From Ketobacter sp963922875 (GTDB lineage: Bacteria; Pseudomonadota; Gammaproteobacteria; Pseudomonadales; Ketobacteraceae): DNA of 64,000 bases. The notes beneath the pieces are model-generated. The model was not told where the DNA came from. It did no database searches and was given only the letters and a program-made list of their open reading frames with translations. Both the position numbers and the translations under genes were made by a program. Positions within the stretch are counted from its first letter, which is position 1; every line of letters begins with the position of its first letter. Location: NCBI GenBank assembly GCA_963922875.1, contig CAWUJH010000010.1:1-64000 (forward strand). The letters are read 5' to 3'. Positions 1-8,173 of the stretch are shown piece after piece.

Positions 1-1070
1 CCTGGCTTGTAGGAAAAAACCATATCGTAGGCCGGAGCCAACCGCCAGACTCCCTCGCCACTCATCACAAAAGCAGTATTTTTAGTATGGTCACCATGAT
101 TTCTGGCGATAACATTAAAGACCATACGGCGAAAAATTTGCACCGCATCCTCGCGCGGCAAACGCAGCTGACGGGCAATACCCAACAACTCCTCGTAACT
201 GAATGCGCCAGGTTGCCTGTAATCCGCATGAGCCATCGCGCATAAGGTTTGCACATGCAGCTTTGTATTACCCACGCGATCAAAACGCTGTGTCAAAAAG
301 TGTGCTCTGGCACCGTCGCGCAAAACCTCGCTAGGCATCATGGTAATACCGGCGGCCGTCGCCATCAGATAATACGCATACTCCATTAAGCCATATCCCT
401 GGGAATCGCCCCAAAGCTCACTGCACTGAGCCCTCTCATTGACACCATCAAACTTCAATAGGCAATGAGTAAAACCTGGTGACGCTGCCAGTTGACCTGA
501 TCGCACGATGGTTCTGGAATCGTCGATCGCCACCACCGCTTTAGGCCGGGCCCCGCCAGCACTGGCCCCCACCTGACACAACGAAGAGCAATCCACAGGG
601 TTTTCAGAAGCTGTGTTGATCAAACGGACGCGCTGATCCAACAACTGTTGCGCTGAATCAACCAAAGTTTCGAGGACCAGATCCTCCCCCATATTGTCAT
701 CCCGCGGCATAGCTGGACCATATTCCAGTGCACCCATTCCCCTGGAACCGCTATACAACAAGCGTTCAATAGCACTAAAGCTATCGGGATCACGACCTTG
801 ACTGGCTAACCATGCGTTGACAACAGTATCGCCAAAATAGTCCGGTAAGCTGTCAGCCAAAACGGCCGGTAAGCCGCGAAAGGTTTCCCAGGGTAACTGG
901 GAAAAGCGGTATTTCTTTAAAGCCAGGGGCATTTGCAGAGGCGCGATTTCAATACCGGACTGCAGCCAATGTTTGCAGTACTCGAAGGTTGCCACACCAC
1001 TCTTGTCGCCATAAGCGAGAGCTCCCACCAAGCGACCCTGCCATTCTACTCGGGCAACCTGAGCTACCAA
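1..1070 (-). CDS. hipA: HipA family serine/threonine kinase toxin, 3' end cut by the window edge
   Basis: This is the toxin half of a HipBA-type toxin-antitoxin pair; HipA kinases phosphorylate targets such as glutamyl-tRNA synthetase. About 356 codons are visible and the frame stays open at base 1. I see the N-terminal HipA domain, the loop GASAGGARPK, a KFD segment, the block ARNHGDHTKN and the metal-site block LAPAYDMVFSY. The start is probably TTG at 1070, seven bases after a perfect GGAGG and overlapping the hipB stop by seven bases, so the pair is translationally coupled. No ATG or GTG occurs in frame nearby. Oddity: in E. coli HipA the block reads TDGHAKN with catalytic Asp309. The aligned residue here is Gly, so kinase activity is doubtful. 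Family assignment is secure; activity is not. Confidence 0.9.
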   Translation of the reverse strand, partial: MVAQVARVEWQGRLVGALAYGDKSGVATFEYCKHWLQSGIEIAPLQMPLALKKYRFSQLPWETFRGLPAVLADSLPDYFGDTVVNAWLASQGRDPDSFSAIERLLYSGSRGMGALEYGPAMPRDDNMGEDLVLETLVDSAQQLLDQRVRLINTASENPVDCSSLCQVGASAGGARPKAVVAIDDSRTIVRSGQLAASPGFTHCLLKFDGVNERAQCSELWGDSQGYGLMEYAYYLMATAAGITMMPSEVLRDGARAHFLTQRFDRVGNTKLHVQTLCAMAHADYRQPGAFSYEELLGIARQLRLPREDAVQIFRRMVFNVIARNHGDHTKNTAFVMSGEGVWRLAPAYDMVFSYKP

Positions 1071-1417
1071 TCCAACACCTCCACATCTTGCCGCTCCATC
1101 TCCCCACTACTGCGGGGGGATGAGGCCCGCTGGCGCTGTTTTCCTTTCAGCTTTAGCAACGCCATCGGACTGAAAGCGCTCTCAGGCAGCCAGTAATCCA
1201 ACTGCTCCAAAACCCCTAATACACGCATTACTTTGATGATATTCAGAAACTTACCCTGCCCTTTAATTAAGGCACGATACGTCTTAGGGGTTATGCCCAC
1301 CTCTGCAGCCAAGGCTTCCTGATCAATATTTTGCTCAAGACGTAACTGCTCAAGCCGCTGCCCAATTTCTTGAGCAATCGCTTGGTCAGACATAGCAAAA
1401 TTTATTTTATCAGTCAT
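1064..1417 (-). CDS. hipB: HipB-like helix-turn-helix antitoxin
   Basis: A 117-residue XRE-type DNA-binding protein. The helix-turn-helix spans about residues 15-70 (RLEQLRLEQNIDQEALAAEVGI, then TPKTYRALIKGQG). A basic, serine-rich tail follows. In the family, HipB represses its own operon and neutralises HipA by binding it. The start at 1417 is preceded by AGGGA at a normal distance, whereas the internal ATG at residue 9 has no ribosome binding site. It is the first gene of a two-gene operon with hipA, and its stop overlaps the hipA start. The very AT-rich spacer upstream is shared with the divergent DUF3348 gene and probably holds the autoregulated promoter. I could not fix the operator. 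Confidence 0.85.
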   Translation of the reverse strand: MTDKINFAMSDQAIAQEIGQRLEQLRLEQNIDQEALAAEVGITPKTYRALIKGQGKFLNIIKVMRVLGVLEQLDYWLPESAFSPMALLKLKGKQRQRASSPRSSGEMERQDVEVLDW

Positions 1418-1673
1418 AATTTCCCTATTATAGTGTTTTTATTAAATAGCAGATATTTTATTACCTTCTATAATTCATTTTTTATTAAAATAAAGCGAAA
1501 CATGACAAAATCATCTACGAATTAAACTTAATATAAGTAAATATTCACCTATAAAGCTAAATTTATACCTTTTAACGGTAATTATCTACCTTAAATATGG
1601 ATCAATCCCAAAATTATGATATAGTTCCGAAGATGATTATTCCCAGCAACGCACAAAAGCAAACATCAGGCTT

Positions 1674-2369
1674 ATGAACAACGGATTTGCCGCTAACACC
1701 AACAACCAAGTGCCGCTAATCCGATTGCTCACCCAATTTAACGGCCAAACACCTACGGAGCCCGGTATCGCGGAACAACTGGGACGCATGATCAATCTGG
1801 CTGACGCCATTCACTTTGCGGATTCACTTTATCGATCCAGTAAGGCCCAGCCTGAACCAAGCCCCATTGCTGCCGCCGCCGCGCAAAAGCTACTGCTACA
1901 AGAGCGGAGCGCCGTAATCCGATCTCTCAAGAAAGCAAAATGGCCGACACCTCCACAGCCGTTTGAAATCTATTTCAAGTTTTATGTGGCACAACAGACC
2001 AATATGGAACGTAGAATCGCAAAACTGCGGGAAGACATTCGCCAAGCTATCGCCGAACAGAGCCAGACCCTTGCTCACTTGGCCGCACTGGATCGTACAC
2101 TGGACGAGCTATTTCAGCCTCAATTTCGCAAATTTTTTCACACTGTTCCCCGCCTGTTACAACAGCGATTCTCCCACTGGGAGCAGACCACGGCAGGGCA
2201 TGAGATTACGGCTGAAACCCTCCAATCAACCCGGTTTGGAGCAGAGCTAATGCAAGTGTTTCTAGCCGAACTCGATTTGCGCCTGAAACCCATTCTGGGG
2301 CTATTAGAAGCCCTTGACGCCAATCACCCTTCACCCCAGATTCAAGAGGCCAATATACTTGAAGACTAA
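1674..2369 (+). CDS. DUF3348 family protein
   Basis: A 231-residue soluble protein that I recognise as DUF3348; no function is known to me. It is largely helical. The middle (about residues 60-150) is rich in Lys, Arg and Gln and contains PPQPFEIYFKFYVAQQTNME, and the C-terminal half carries FRKFFHTVPRLLQQRF. There is no signal peptide or membrane segment. It is the first gene of a tight four-gene cluster: its last 11 bases overlap the best start of the DUF802 gene, and an OmpA/MotB-like gene and a DUF2894 gene follow. The conserved company suggests a cytoplasmic partner or regulator of the membrane complex made by the next two genes; this is inference. Confidence 0.75.
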   Translation: MNNGFAANTNNQVPLIRLLTQFNGQTPTEPGIAEQLGRMINLADAIHFADSLYRSSKAQPEPSPIAAAAAQKLLLQERSAVIRSLKKAKWPTPPQPFEIYFKFYVAQQTNMERRIAKLREDIRQAIAEQSQTLAHLAALDRTLDELFQPQFRKFFHTVPRLLQQRFSHWEQTTAGHEITAETLQSTRFGAELMQVFLAELDLRLKPILGLLEALDANHPSPQIQEANILED

Positions 2370-4230
2370 AACCGCTGCTTACCTCACTTTTGTGTTTGGA
2401 TTAGCCATTGTCGCCTGGATGGCCGCAACATTTGTGGGTACTAATTCACTGGCACTACTCATCACACTGATCATTGGAGCGACCTACTGCTTCGGTTTCC
2501 GCGAACTGCGCAACTACCAAAAGATTACTGAATCATTTTCCCAGGCATTGAAAAAAAGCGTCAGCAACCAGGAACAACTCAAACAGTGGCTCAATCAACT
2601 GGATATATCACTGCGCACACCGGTAGCCTTGAGAATAGAAGGTGAACGCAGCCCTATGCCCACCCCAATGCTAACGTCTTACCTGGTGGGCCTGCTGATA
2701 ATGCTGGGTCTACTCGGCACTTTCGCCGGCATGGTCAACACCCTCCAAGGTGCGGTAACAGCATTACAAGGCAGTGCAGAACTGGAAGCTATTCGAGCAG
2801 GCTTGGCCGCCCCCATTAAAGGGCTAGGACTCGCCTTCGGCACCTCCGTAGCCGGTGTTGCAGCATCGGCTATGTTGGGCTTTATCGCCACCCTCAGTAA
2901 ACGGGATCGCTTATTAACATCACAAGTCTTGGACCAAGCGATTGCCAGCGAACTTTATATTTTTAGCCGTAACCATCAACACCAACAAACACTGGCCGCA
3001 CTACAAAAACAAACTGACGCCCTACCCAAAGTAGCCAATCACCTGGAACAACTCAGTGAAAAGCTATCCAGCAACCAGTCCGGGTTTCATACCGCCACCG
3101 CCGCTCTTTATCAGGATCTGGCTCAATCCGTTGCCGCCACCTTAACGCACACATTGAGTGAAAGCAGCCGTCTCGCCGGATCCAGCCTGAAACCGGTGTT
3201 CGAAGAAGTCATGAATGGACTGCAACAGGAAAACCGAACCCAACAGCAGCAATGGCTCCAGCATGCAGAGCAACAGCTGGGAGCGCTAACTGAATCTTTC
3301 AAGGCAACCAACAACCACTTGGCTCTCAGCTGGCAAAATGGTCTCGACCAACAAAAACAAGCCTTTGAGCGATCACATAAAATATTGCTCGACACCTTGC
3401 AACAACACGAGCAAACCCAAAGGCAAAAAGTCACCGAACTTCTGACCGCCAACGAGACTCTGGTCAGCGCCAGAATCGCCAGTGAAGAACAATGGCTCCA
3501 GCAAAGCAAACAACAAGTGCAAGAACTCATCAGCAGCATAAGCCAACAACTCAGCCTCTTGCGTAACGAAGAAGCTCAGCGGGGCGATACAGCGCAACAG
3601 CGGCTCATTGAATTACAGCAAGCATTGGCGATACAACTCGATGCCCTAACCGCTTCTCTGCAACAACCCTTGAACCAATTAATGGCCACTGCAGCAGAAG
3701 CACCACAAGCTGCCACTAAAGTTATTGCTCAGCTGCAACAGGATATAAGCGCCAACCGCGAACGGGACAATGCGTTACTCAAAGAACGTCAGCAACTGAT
3801 TACTCAAATAGATCAACTCACCAATTCACTCCACGAACACTCCGCGCTCCAGCAAAATACAATTTTGTCACTCGTTACCGAAACACAAACTATGCTCAGC
3901 AAGGCAGACCAGCAATTTCAGCAGCAAATCACCAATGAAACCGAAAAGCTCACCGAAGTGGTGGACTTATTTGCCGCCAGCACCAATGACATGGCCTGTT
4001 TGGGGGAATCCTTTGAAGTGGCGATTAGCCATTTTAACGATGGTAACGAGCGCCTGATGACTCACTTGAACAATATTGAACAGGCTCTGCAAAATGCCAC
4101 TCAGCGTAGCGATGAACAGCTTGGCTATTATGTTGCTCAAGCCCGGGAAATTATTGACTACAGCATGATTTCTCAGCAAGAAGTCATCGATAAGATCCGC
4201 CAAATCAACCAACCATCAGGAACAGCCTAA
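2359..4230 (+). CDS. DUF802 protein, MotA/ZorA-like membrane protein with long coiled-coil tail
   Basis: About 623 residues. Two membrane helices lie near the N-terminus (about residues 6-47). A second pair at about 106-132 and 155-180 contains GLLGTFAGMVNTL and GLAFGTSVAGVAASAMLGF, which resemble the helix 3/4 pore pair of MotA, ExbB and TolQ. The remaining 430 or so residues form a Gln-rich, predicted coiled-coil cytoplasmic tail. I chose TTG at 2359 because AAGAGG lies nine bases upstream. An upstream TTG at 2314 has a poorly spaced ribosome site and would overlap the previous gene by 56 bases. Four helices plus a long tail recall ZorA of Zorya defence systems, but the neighbours differ. 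The next gene supplies a MotB-like partner. Ion-driven motor function is inferred from architecture. Confidence 0.78.
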   Translation: MKTKTAAYLTFVFGLAIVAWMAATFVGTNSLALLITLIIGATYCFGFRELRNYQKITESFSQALKKSVSNQEQLKQWLNQLDISLRTPVALRIEGERSPMPTPMLTSYLVGLLIMLGLLGTFAGMVNTLQGAVTALQGSAELEAIRAGLAAPIKGLGLAFGTSVAGVAASAMLGFIATLSKRDRLLTSQVLDQAIASELYIFSRNHQHQQTLAALQKQTDALPKVANHLEQLSEKLSSNQSGFHTATAALYQDLAQSVAATLTHTLSESSRLAGSSLKPVFEEVMNGLQQENRTQQQQWLQHAEQQLGALTESFKATNNHLALSWQNGLDQQKQAFERSHKILLDTLQQHEQTQRQKVTELLTANETLVSARIASEEQWLQQSKQQVQELISSISQQLSLLRNEEAQRGDTAQQRLIELQQALAIQLDALTASLQQPLNQLMATAAEAPQAATKVIAQLQQDISANRERDNALLKERQQLITQIDQLTNSLHEHSALQQNTILSLVTETQTMLSKADQQFQQQITNETEKLTEVVDLFAASTNDMACLGESFEVAISHFNDGNERLMTHLNNIEQALQNATQRSDEQLGYYVAQAREIIDYSMISQQEVIDKIRQINQPSGTA

Positions 4231-4233
4231 CCT

Positions 4234-4863
4234 ATGCAACATCTTGATGACGGGATTGAACAGCCACCAATCTGGGCTATTTTTGGTGACCTAATGGCCG
4301 CTTTAGTGGGCGTGTTTGTGTTGCTGTTAGTCTGGGTTATTGGTTATCAGCTCGAATTGTCGCAAACTTTAAAGCAAGAAATTGAAAAACGCCAACAGGC
4401 GGAGCAACGGCGCTCCGCGTTAGAGCAAGCCCTTGCCACGCCTTTGGCCAATGGCCGCATCACGTTAAAGGATGGTCGCATAGGCATCAGCGGTAGCGTT
4501 CTGTTCGATTTAAACTCTGCCGCGCTACAACCCAATGGCCGTACACTTCTAAAAAGTTTAGTACCACCCCTTACCGTTTACTTGCAGCAAAACCAACAAA
4601 TATTAATGGTGAGCGGATTCACTGACGACCTTCCCATCAATAAAGGCAATTTGAATTTTGTCGATAACTGGGAGTTATCAGCCCAGCGCTCCTTGACCGT
4701 AACTCGAACGCTGATCAACGAGGGTATGCCCTCCAACCTGGTGTTTGCCGCCGCCTTCGGCGCGGAACAACCTGTAGCACCCAACTCTACAGCACAGAAC
4801 CGCGCGCAAAATCGCCGCGTAGAACTGGCACCGGTACCGCAAATCGCGAGCAGCGCACAATGA
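4234..4863 (+). CDS. OmpA/MotB-like protein with one membrane helix, partner of the DUF802 protein
   Basis: A 209-residue inner-membrane protein. A single helix at about residues 13-38 carries FGDLMAALVGVF, with Asp19 where MotB-type stators keep the proton-carrying Asp. A short charged linker follows, then an OmpA-like peptidoglycan-binding domain (about 70-205) with VSGFTDD, NWELSAQRS and the closing NRAQNRRVEL. It starts four bases after the DUF802 stop and overlaps the DUF2894 start by four bases. This is the expected partner of the MotA-like protein: together they would form a wall-anchored, proton-driven unit spanning the inner membrane. The window holds no flagellar, Tol or Ton genes to explain the pair. 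Confidence 0.82.
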   Translation: MQHLDDGIEQPPIWAIFGDLMAALVGVFVLLLVWVIGYQLELSQTLKQEIEKRQQAEQRRSALEQALATPLANGRITLKDGRIGISGSVLFDLNSAALQPNGRTLLKSLVPPLTVYLQQNQQILMVSGFTDDLPINKGNLNFVDNWELSAQRSLTVTRTLINEGMPSNLVFAAAFGAEQPVAPNSTAQNRAQNRRVELAPVPQIASSAQ

Positions 4864-5543
4864 CCGAAGCCATTGCCCCACCACTGCAACTGACAGCCCT
4901 GCCAAATCAGGACGAACTCCAAGTCTTGCGAGACCGTATAGAAGCCTTAAAAATAGAAGCCTTAAAAAATCAGCCAGACCCCAACACTAACCCGGCGCGA
5001 TTGCGGTACTTAGAAACCTTGATTGAACGGGCAAATCATCCTCGTCCACGAATAAGGCAGCATTTACTGCGCAAAATTAAAGTCCTGCTGGCAATGCCAA
5101 CGAATGACCCAATTCAACAGAAGCCCGCTCTCCAGTCCACTGCCGCAACCCAATTGGCAGCATTGCGGGCAACACTCAACCAAGCCGCCATAACACCACA
5201 ACCTGAAACCGGTAAACTGGCACAATTAATGGCGCTACAGAATCAAGAACTGCTTGGCCCCGAAGTCAACGACCTGACTCATAACTGCACCATTGAATTA
5301 ACCGCCAAGCATCGACTGCAGCAGTCGCTGGTAAAACAACACACAGAAAGCCGAGTTCAGCTAGCTTTACATAAGGGCCCAACGGAGCCAGGACCACTTA
5401 ATTCACAGCGTTTGATCGTGCAGGCGTTTACAACATTGGAAACCCTGGCACCTGACTATCTGAAACAGTACCTGGAGTACATCAACGCCTTGCTCCAAAT
5501 TAGTGACCTACAGACAAGCATCACCCCAAAAAAGAAGAAATAA
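4860..5543 (+). CDS. DUF2894 family protein
   Basis: A 227-residue soluble protein that I recognise as DUF2894 from its C-terminal block PGPLNSQRLIVQAF followed by LAPDYLKQYLEYINALLQ. The N-terminal half is helical, and the protein ends in a Lys-rich tail (PKKKK). There is no signal peptide or membrane helix, so it is probably cytoplasmic. The ATG overlaps the OmpA-like stop as ATGA, giving translational coupling, and it is the last gene of the cluster. Near the N-terminus a perfect 15-base tandem duplication (4938-4967) encodes the repeated peptide IEALK. The function is unknown; a structural or regulatory subunit of the stator-like complex is an inference from linkage. Confidence 0.75.
   Translation: MTEAIAPPLQLTALPNQDELQVLRDRIEALKIEALKNQPDPNTNPARLRYLETLIERANHPRPRIRQHLLRKIKVLLAMPTNDPIQQKPALQSTAATQLAALRATLNQAAITPQPETGKLAQLMALQNQELLGPEVNDLTHNCTIELTAKHRLQQSLVKQHTESRVQLALHKGPTEPGPLNSQRLIVQAFTTLETLAPDYLKQYLEYINALLQISDLQTSITPKKKK
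4938..4967 (+). repeat. Perfect 15-bp tandem duplication inside the DUF2894 gene
   Basis: Two copies of atagaagccttaaaa lie back to back and in frame, doubling the pentapeptide IEALK. The unit length keeps the frame, so gain or loss of a copy would change protein length without breaking the gene. It may be a recent slippage product. Confidence 0.9.
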
Positions 5544-5679
5544 CAACCTAACCCCCTGTTAACCCCATCACAAATCCAGCGAAATCGAACGATATCGCCG
5601 TCAGGCCACGCTGGTTCAGCTACACTCTAGCTACTAGCAGCTGAGATAGGCTCCTGATGCTGAGCCAGATAGGTGAGCC

Positions 5680-6123
5680 ATGCCTAAATTAATCTTTTTA
5701 TGTGTTATCGCAGTAATCAGTGGTTGCGCGCAAAAGCCAGTCCAAACCACCGCTATTCCTATCACCTTAACTCAAGGGGTCACAGTACCCTTCCCTACCA
5801 GCCAAGCTACACGCATCGAAGGCGATGACATTACATTCTATGACCAAACGGGCTTTCTGGGCTTTGTGCAAAGGGATTATCTAGCGCTTGAAGACCAGCC
5901 CGCCAGTGATTTCATTATGCGAGCTTTTGAGCTAACCAAAGAGCGGAATTTTGAACTGGAAGAAATCAACCTTGGTTCTTTTGTGGGCTACATCATTTAT
6001 AAAGAGAATACTGCAACAATGTACTTCGCCAAAATCCAGGACAAAGAAACCGTTTACACCATTAGCATCAAGAACAGGAACAATATTGAGCAAATTTTAG
6101 CGTCATTGGTGGCCGCGCACTAA
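5680..6123 (+). CDS. Putative lipoprotein, unknown function
   Basis: A 147-residue protein with a short hydrophobic leader and a lipobox VISGC (Cys16), so it is probably acylated and exported to the envelope. The mature part is a small alpha/beta domain with no motif I recognise. The ATG at 5680 follows AGGTGAG. A spacer of 136 bases separates it from the DUF2894 gene, so it may have its own promoter. Its last 20 or so bases form the left arm of a perfect 12-bp inverted repeat that ends beyond the stop. It faces the 2TM-protein gene tail to tail. Confidence 0.7.
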   Translation: MPKLIFLCVIAVISGCAQKPVQTTAIPITLTQGVTVPFPTSQATRIEGDDITFYDQTGFLGFVQRDYLALEDQPASDFIMRAFELTKERNFELEEINLGSFVGYIIYKENTATMYFAKIQDKETVYTISIKNRNNIEQILASLVAAH

Positions 6124-6143
6124 AAAATACCGCCACCAATGAC
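6102..6143. repeat. 12-bp perfect inverted repeat in the convergent gap, possible terminator hairpin
   Basis: The arms gtcattggtggc (6102-6113) and gccaccaatgac (6132-6143) pair perfectly around an 18-base loop that contains the lipoprotein stop codon. It lies between two converging genes, as a two-way terminator would. Neither side carries a T run, so intrinsic termination would be weak. Confidence 0.55.
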
Positions 6144-6153
6144 AAACTAACGT

Positions 6154-6423
6154 CTACTTCTGTTCCTGAATCTTGCTTAGCTCGTCTGCAATCATTTTAT
6201 CAGTCGAACCACTGGCAAAGAGAAACACAGCCAAACCGTGAAAAATAATGCCAACCCCCCAAGCCATAAGCACCCACAAAAACCATAAGTATTGGGATGA
6301 AGTCGCAAAGTTTATGATGGCTAGCATCACTATTACCGTTACAAAAACCGCCCCATGGAGATAGAAGCCGAGTTTAGCTCCAGTGCGAAGCTTGGCCTTT
6401 TTTAGCGCGCGTTTATTGTCCAT
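6154..6423 (-). CDS. 2TM domain-containing small membrane protein
   Basis: An 89-residue protein with a basic N-terminus followed by two membrane helices (about residues 19-40 and 46-72) and a short charged tail. It resembles the 2TM domain family, small inner-membrane proteins of unknown role that are sometimes fused to histidine kinases. I chose ATG at 6423 because AAAGGAAAA stands just upstream. An in-frame start ten codons earlier has no such site. It is convergent with the lipoprotein gene and downstream of the beta-barrel gene on the same strand. Confidence 0.7.
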   Translation of the reverse strand: MDNKRALKKAKLRTGAKLGFYLHGAVFVTVIVMLAIINFATSSQYLWFLWVLMAWGVGIIFHGLAVFLFASGSTDKMIADELSKIQEQK

Positions 6424-6549
6424 TTTGTTTTCCTTTAATTGTTTGAATAACATGAGAATAGAATCACTATCGATTGACCGGCTGGTTTATTGCTCAAGAT
6501 CTAATGTCTTTGACCCTATAATAAGCAAAGCCTATCCTCTCCGCAGCTA

Positions 6550-7419
6550 TTAAAACACCATTTGTAAGCCCGCAGTCAATCCTACGATAGTCTCTGTGGT
6601 TTCAACACGACTGCCGTCAAACCGGGGGGCATTTGAATAATCCTTGGCATTCATATCGTAATTTTGAACCCGAAAATCCACAAAGTACGCCAAGCTATCC
6701 GTCAGAGGGGCCAGCCAGGACACGGCCCCACTAACACCCTGACTATCACCGCGATAATCAAAATTAATGGCCGCTTCCATGTCCTGATAGTTGTCACTGT
6801 ATTCACCGTCCATCAGCGCATAGGCTAAACTTGCATTAACTCTACCCGGTGCCACATCCCACCCTGTGCTGACACCCACAAAAAAACCTTTCTCAATATA
6901 TTCCTGTCGATATTCGCCAAAGCCATCGTGAAGCATTTTGGAAGCCGAGTTAAAACAAGGGTCAGTGGCCACAACGCGGGGACAATCGCCAATGGCTTCC
7001 GGCGTTAACTCGGTTTCCCCAGCCATATAGCCACCAAACACCGTAATTTTTTCGTTTAATTTCAACCCAATCGCTAGGCTAATATCATTCCGGGTTACTT
7101 CAGTATACAACCCTGTAGCTTCGCCCGTATAAGGAATATCAGAGTCAAACGCATCATTGCTTAGCCCCATTTCATACTTTAAGGCGATATACATAGCCTC
7201 GTAGAAAACCACACCTTGCAAATTCAAAACTCCAATGGTTGCTGACAGGTCACCACTAGGCTGTTCAAGTTCAGCAACGCCTTTAAAATTTTGCTCCATA
7301 TAGAGTTGCTTCAGCTGAAATCCAAACCCGCCCATGAACCCCACCTCAGACGCTTGCAACCCTTGGAGTGGCAACAAACCCACGCCAGCAAACATTAAAT
7401 TTACAATGTATTTCTTCAT
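6550..7419 (-). CDS. Outer-membrane beta-barrel protein, unknown function
   Basis: About 289 residues. A signal peptide (MKKYIVNLMFAGVGLLPLQG, cleavage near LQA-SE) is followed by alternating hydrophobic strands rich in Gly, Tyr and Phe. The protein ends in GLQMVF, a terminal Phe typical of proteins inserted by the Bam machinery. Two Cys (CPRVVATDPC) may form a disulfide in a loop. The ATG at 7419 lies eight bases after AGGGG; a GTG one codon earlier is less well placed. I do not recognise a specific porin family. It is transcribed on the same strand as the MAPEG gene upstream. Confidence 0.72.
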   Translation of the reverse strand: MKKYIVNLMFAGVGLLPLQGLQASEVGFMGGFGFQLKQLYMEQNFKGVAELEQPSGDLSATIGVLNLQGVVFYEAMYIALKYEMGLSNDAFDSDIPYTGEATGLYTEVTRNDISLAIGLKLNEKITVFGGYMAGETELTPEAIGDCPRVVATDPCFNSASKMLHDGFGEYRQEYIEKGFFVGVSTGWDVAPGRVNASLAYALMDGEYSDNYQDMEAAINFDYRGDSQGVSGAVSWLAPLTDSLAYFVDFRVQNYDMNAKDYSNAPRFDGSRVETTETIVGLTAGLQMVF

Positions 7420-7613
7420 CACTACAGCCCCTTAGTACCCACAATGCATTATCGTCAACAAAGACACTCACAAGACAAAGCAGGCCTTAAACTTTTGGTT
7501 ACCGAACTATCCCAAGCTCCCAAGCAGGAACTCCTGGATGCCCATTGTACCGGGCTCGCACGATCTGCCAAGCAACGAATTCAAGTCTATCAAATTAATT
7601 AATCTATCAGCGC

Positions 7614-7994
7614 TTAAGCGGATAATATAAACAGGGAAATACAACAACCAACACCGACGAACCAAGCCAGCGTTCTGAGCCAACCCCAATCGAGAAGGTA
7701 AAATACACCATAGATAACCCGACTGATAAGATAAGTAACCGCCAAGGTGTCCAGCATTTGTGGAGCAATTTTTCCCACTTGAAGCGCCACAAGTACCGCT
7801 GCCGCAAACAATGGAAAAGCTTCAAAACTATTCATTTGCGCCCAATTTGCCCGTTGCGGCCAACCCTGTAATCGATCGAGAAAGAGCCTCGGTTTATTGT
7901 TATCAAAAGTTCGTAACGACGAAGATTTTGCCAATAAAGTCCAAATAAAAGGCATTAACCCTGCCCCCAAAATACACCAATGCGCCGTTGTCAT
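7614..7994 (-). CDS. MAPEG family membrane protein
   Basis: A 126-residue protein with four hydrophobic segments, recognised as MAPEG (membrane-associated proteins in eicosanoid and glutathione metabolism). NSFEAFPLFAAAVLVA and the arginine in YLISRVIYGVFYLLDWGWLRTLAW are typical of the family. Bacterial members include microsomal-type glutathione S-transferases, but many are uncharacterised. It sits in the inner membrane. The start is followed by a short N-terminal helix. Its head faces the CPxCG gene, leaving a 179-base divergent promoter region. Confidence 0.8.
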   Translation of the reverse strand: MTTAHWCILGAGLMPFIWTLLAKSSSLRTFDNNKPRLFLDRLQGWPQRANWAQMNSFEAFPLFAAAVLVALQVGKIAPQMLDTLAVTYLISRVIYGVFYLLDWGWLRTLAWFVGVGCCISLFILSA

Positions 7995-8173
7995 AAGATT
8001 CCTTTATCTGTAGTTATTCGTTTATTGTTATACCAATTTGGCTATAGCCGGTAAGTACATCTTTGAAGAAGGCAATAATTCCAACACAATCGACATCAAT
8101 TTGACCATGGCTTGGTTTATAACTGCCACTAAATTTGCTGTAATACTCTAACAAATTATCGCTGAGCTGAATC

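Noticed and set aside
1427..1432. TATAAT on the minus strand before hipB
   Set aside because: It lies only ten bases before the start codon, so a transcript from it would lack the ribosome site, and no -35 element is spaced correctly.
2314..2358. Upstream TTG start for the DUF802 protein
   Set aside because: It would overlap the DUF3348 gene by 56 bases, has a poorly spaced ribosome site and adds residues unlike the family. TTG at 2359 is better supported.
3123..3539. Cys-rich 138-residue frame on the minus strand
   Set aside because: It is the antisense shadow of the Gln-rich coiled coil: CAA and CAG codons read backwards give Leu, and neighbouring triplets give Cys and Ser.
1674..5543. 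Calling the cluster a Zorya defence system
   Set aside because: The MotA/MotB-like pair fits ZorA/ZorB in outline, but ZorC and the ZorD helicase or ZorE nuclease are absent, and the flanking genes are DUF3348 and DUF2894. I report it as a stator-like unit only.
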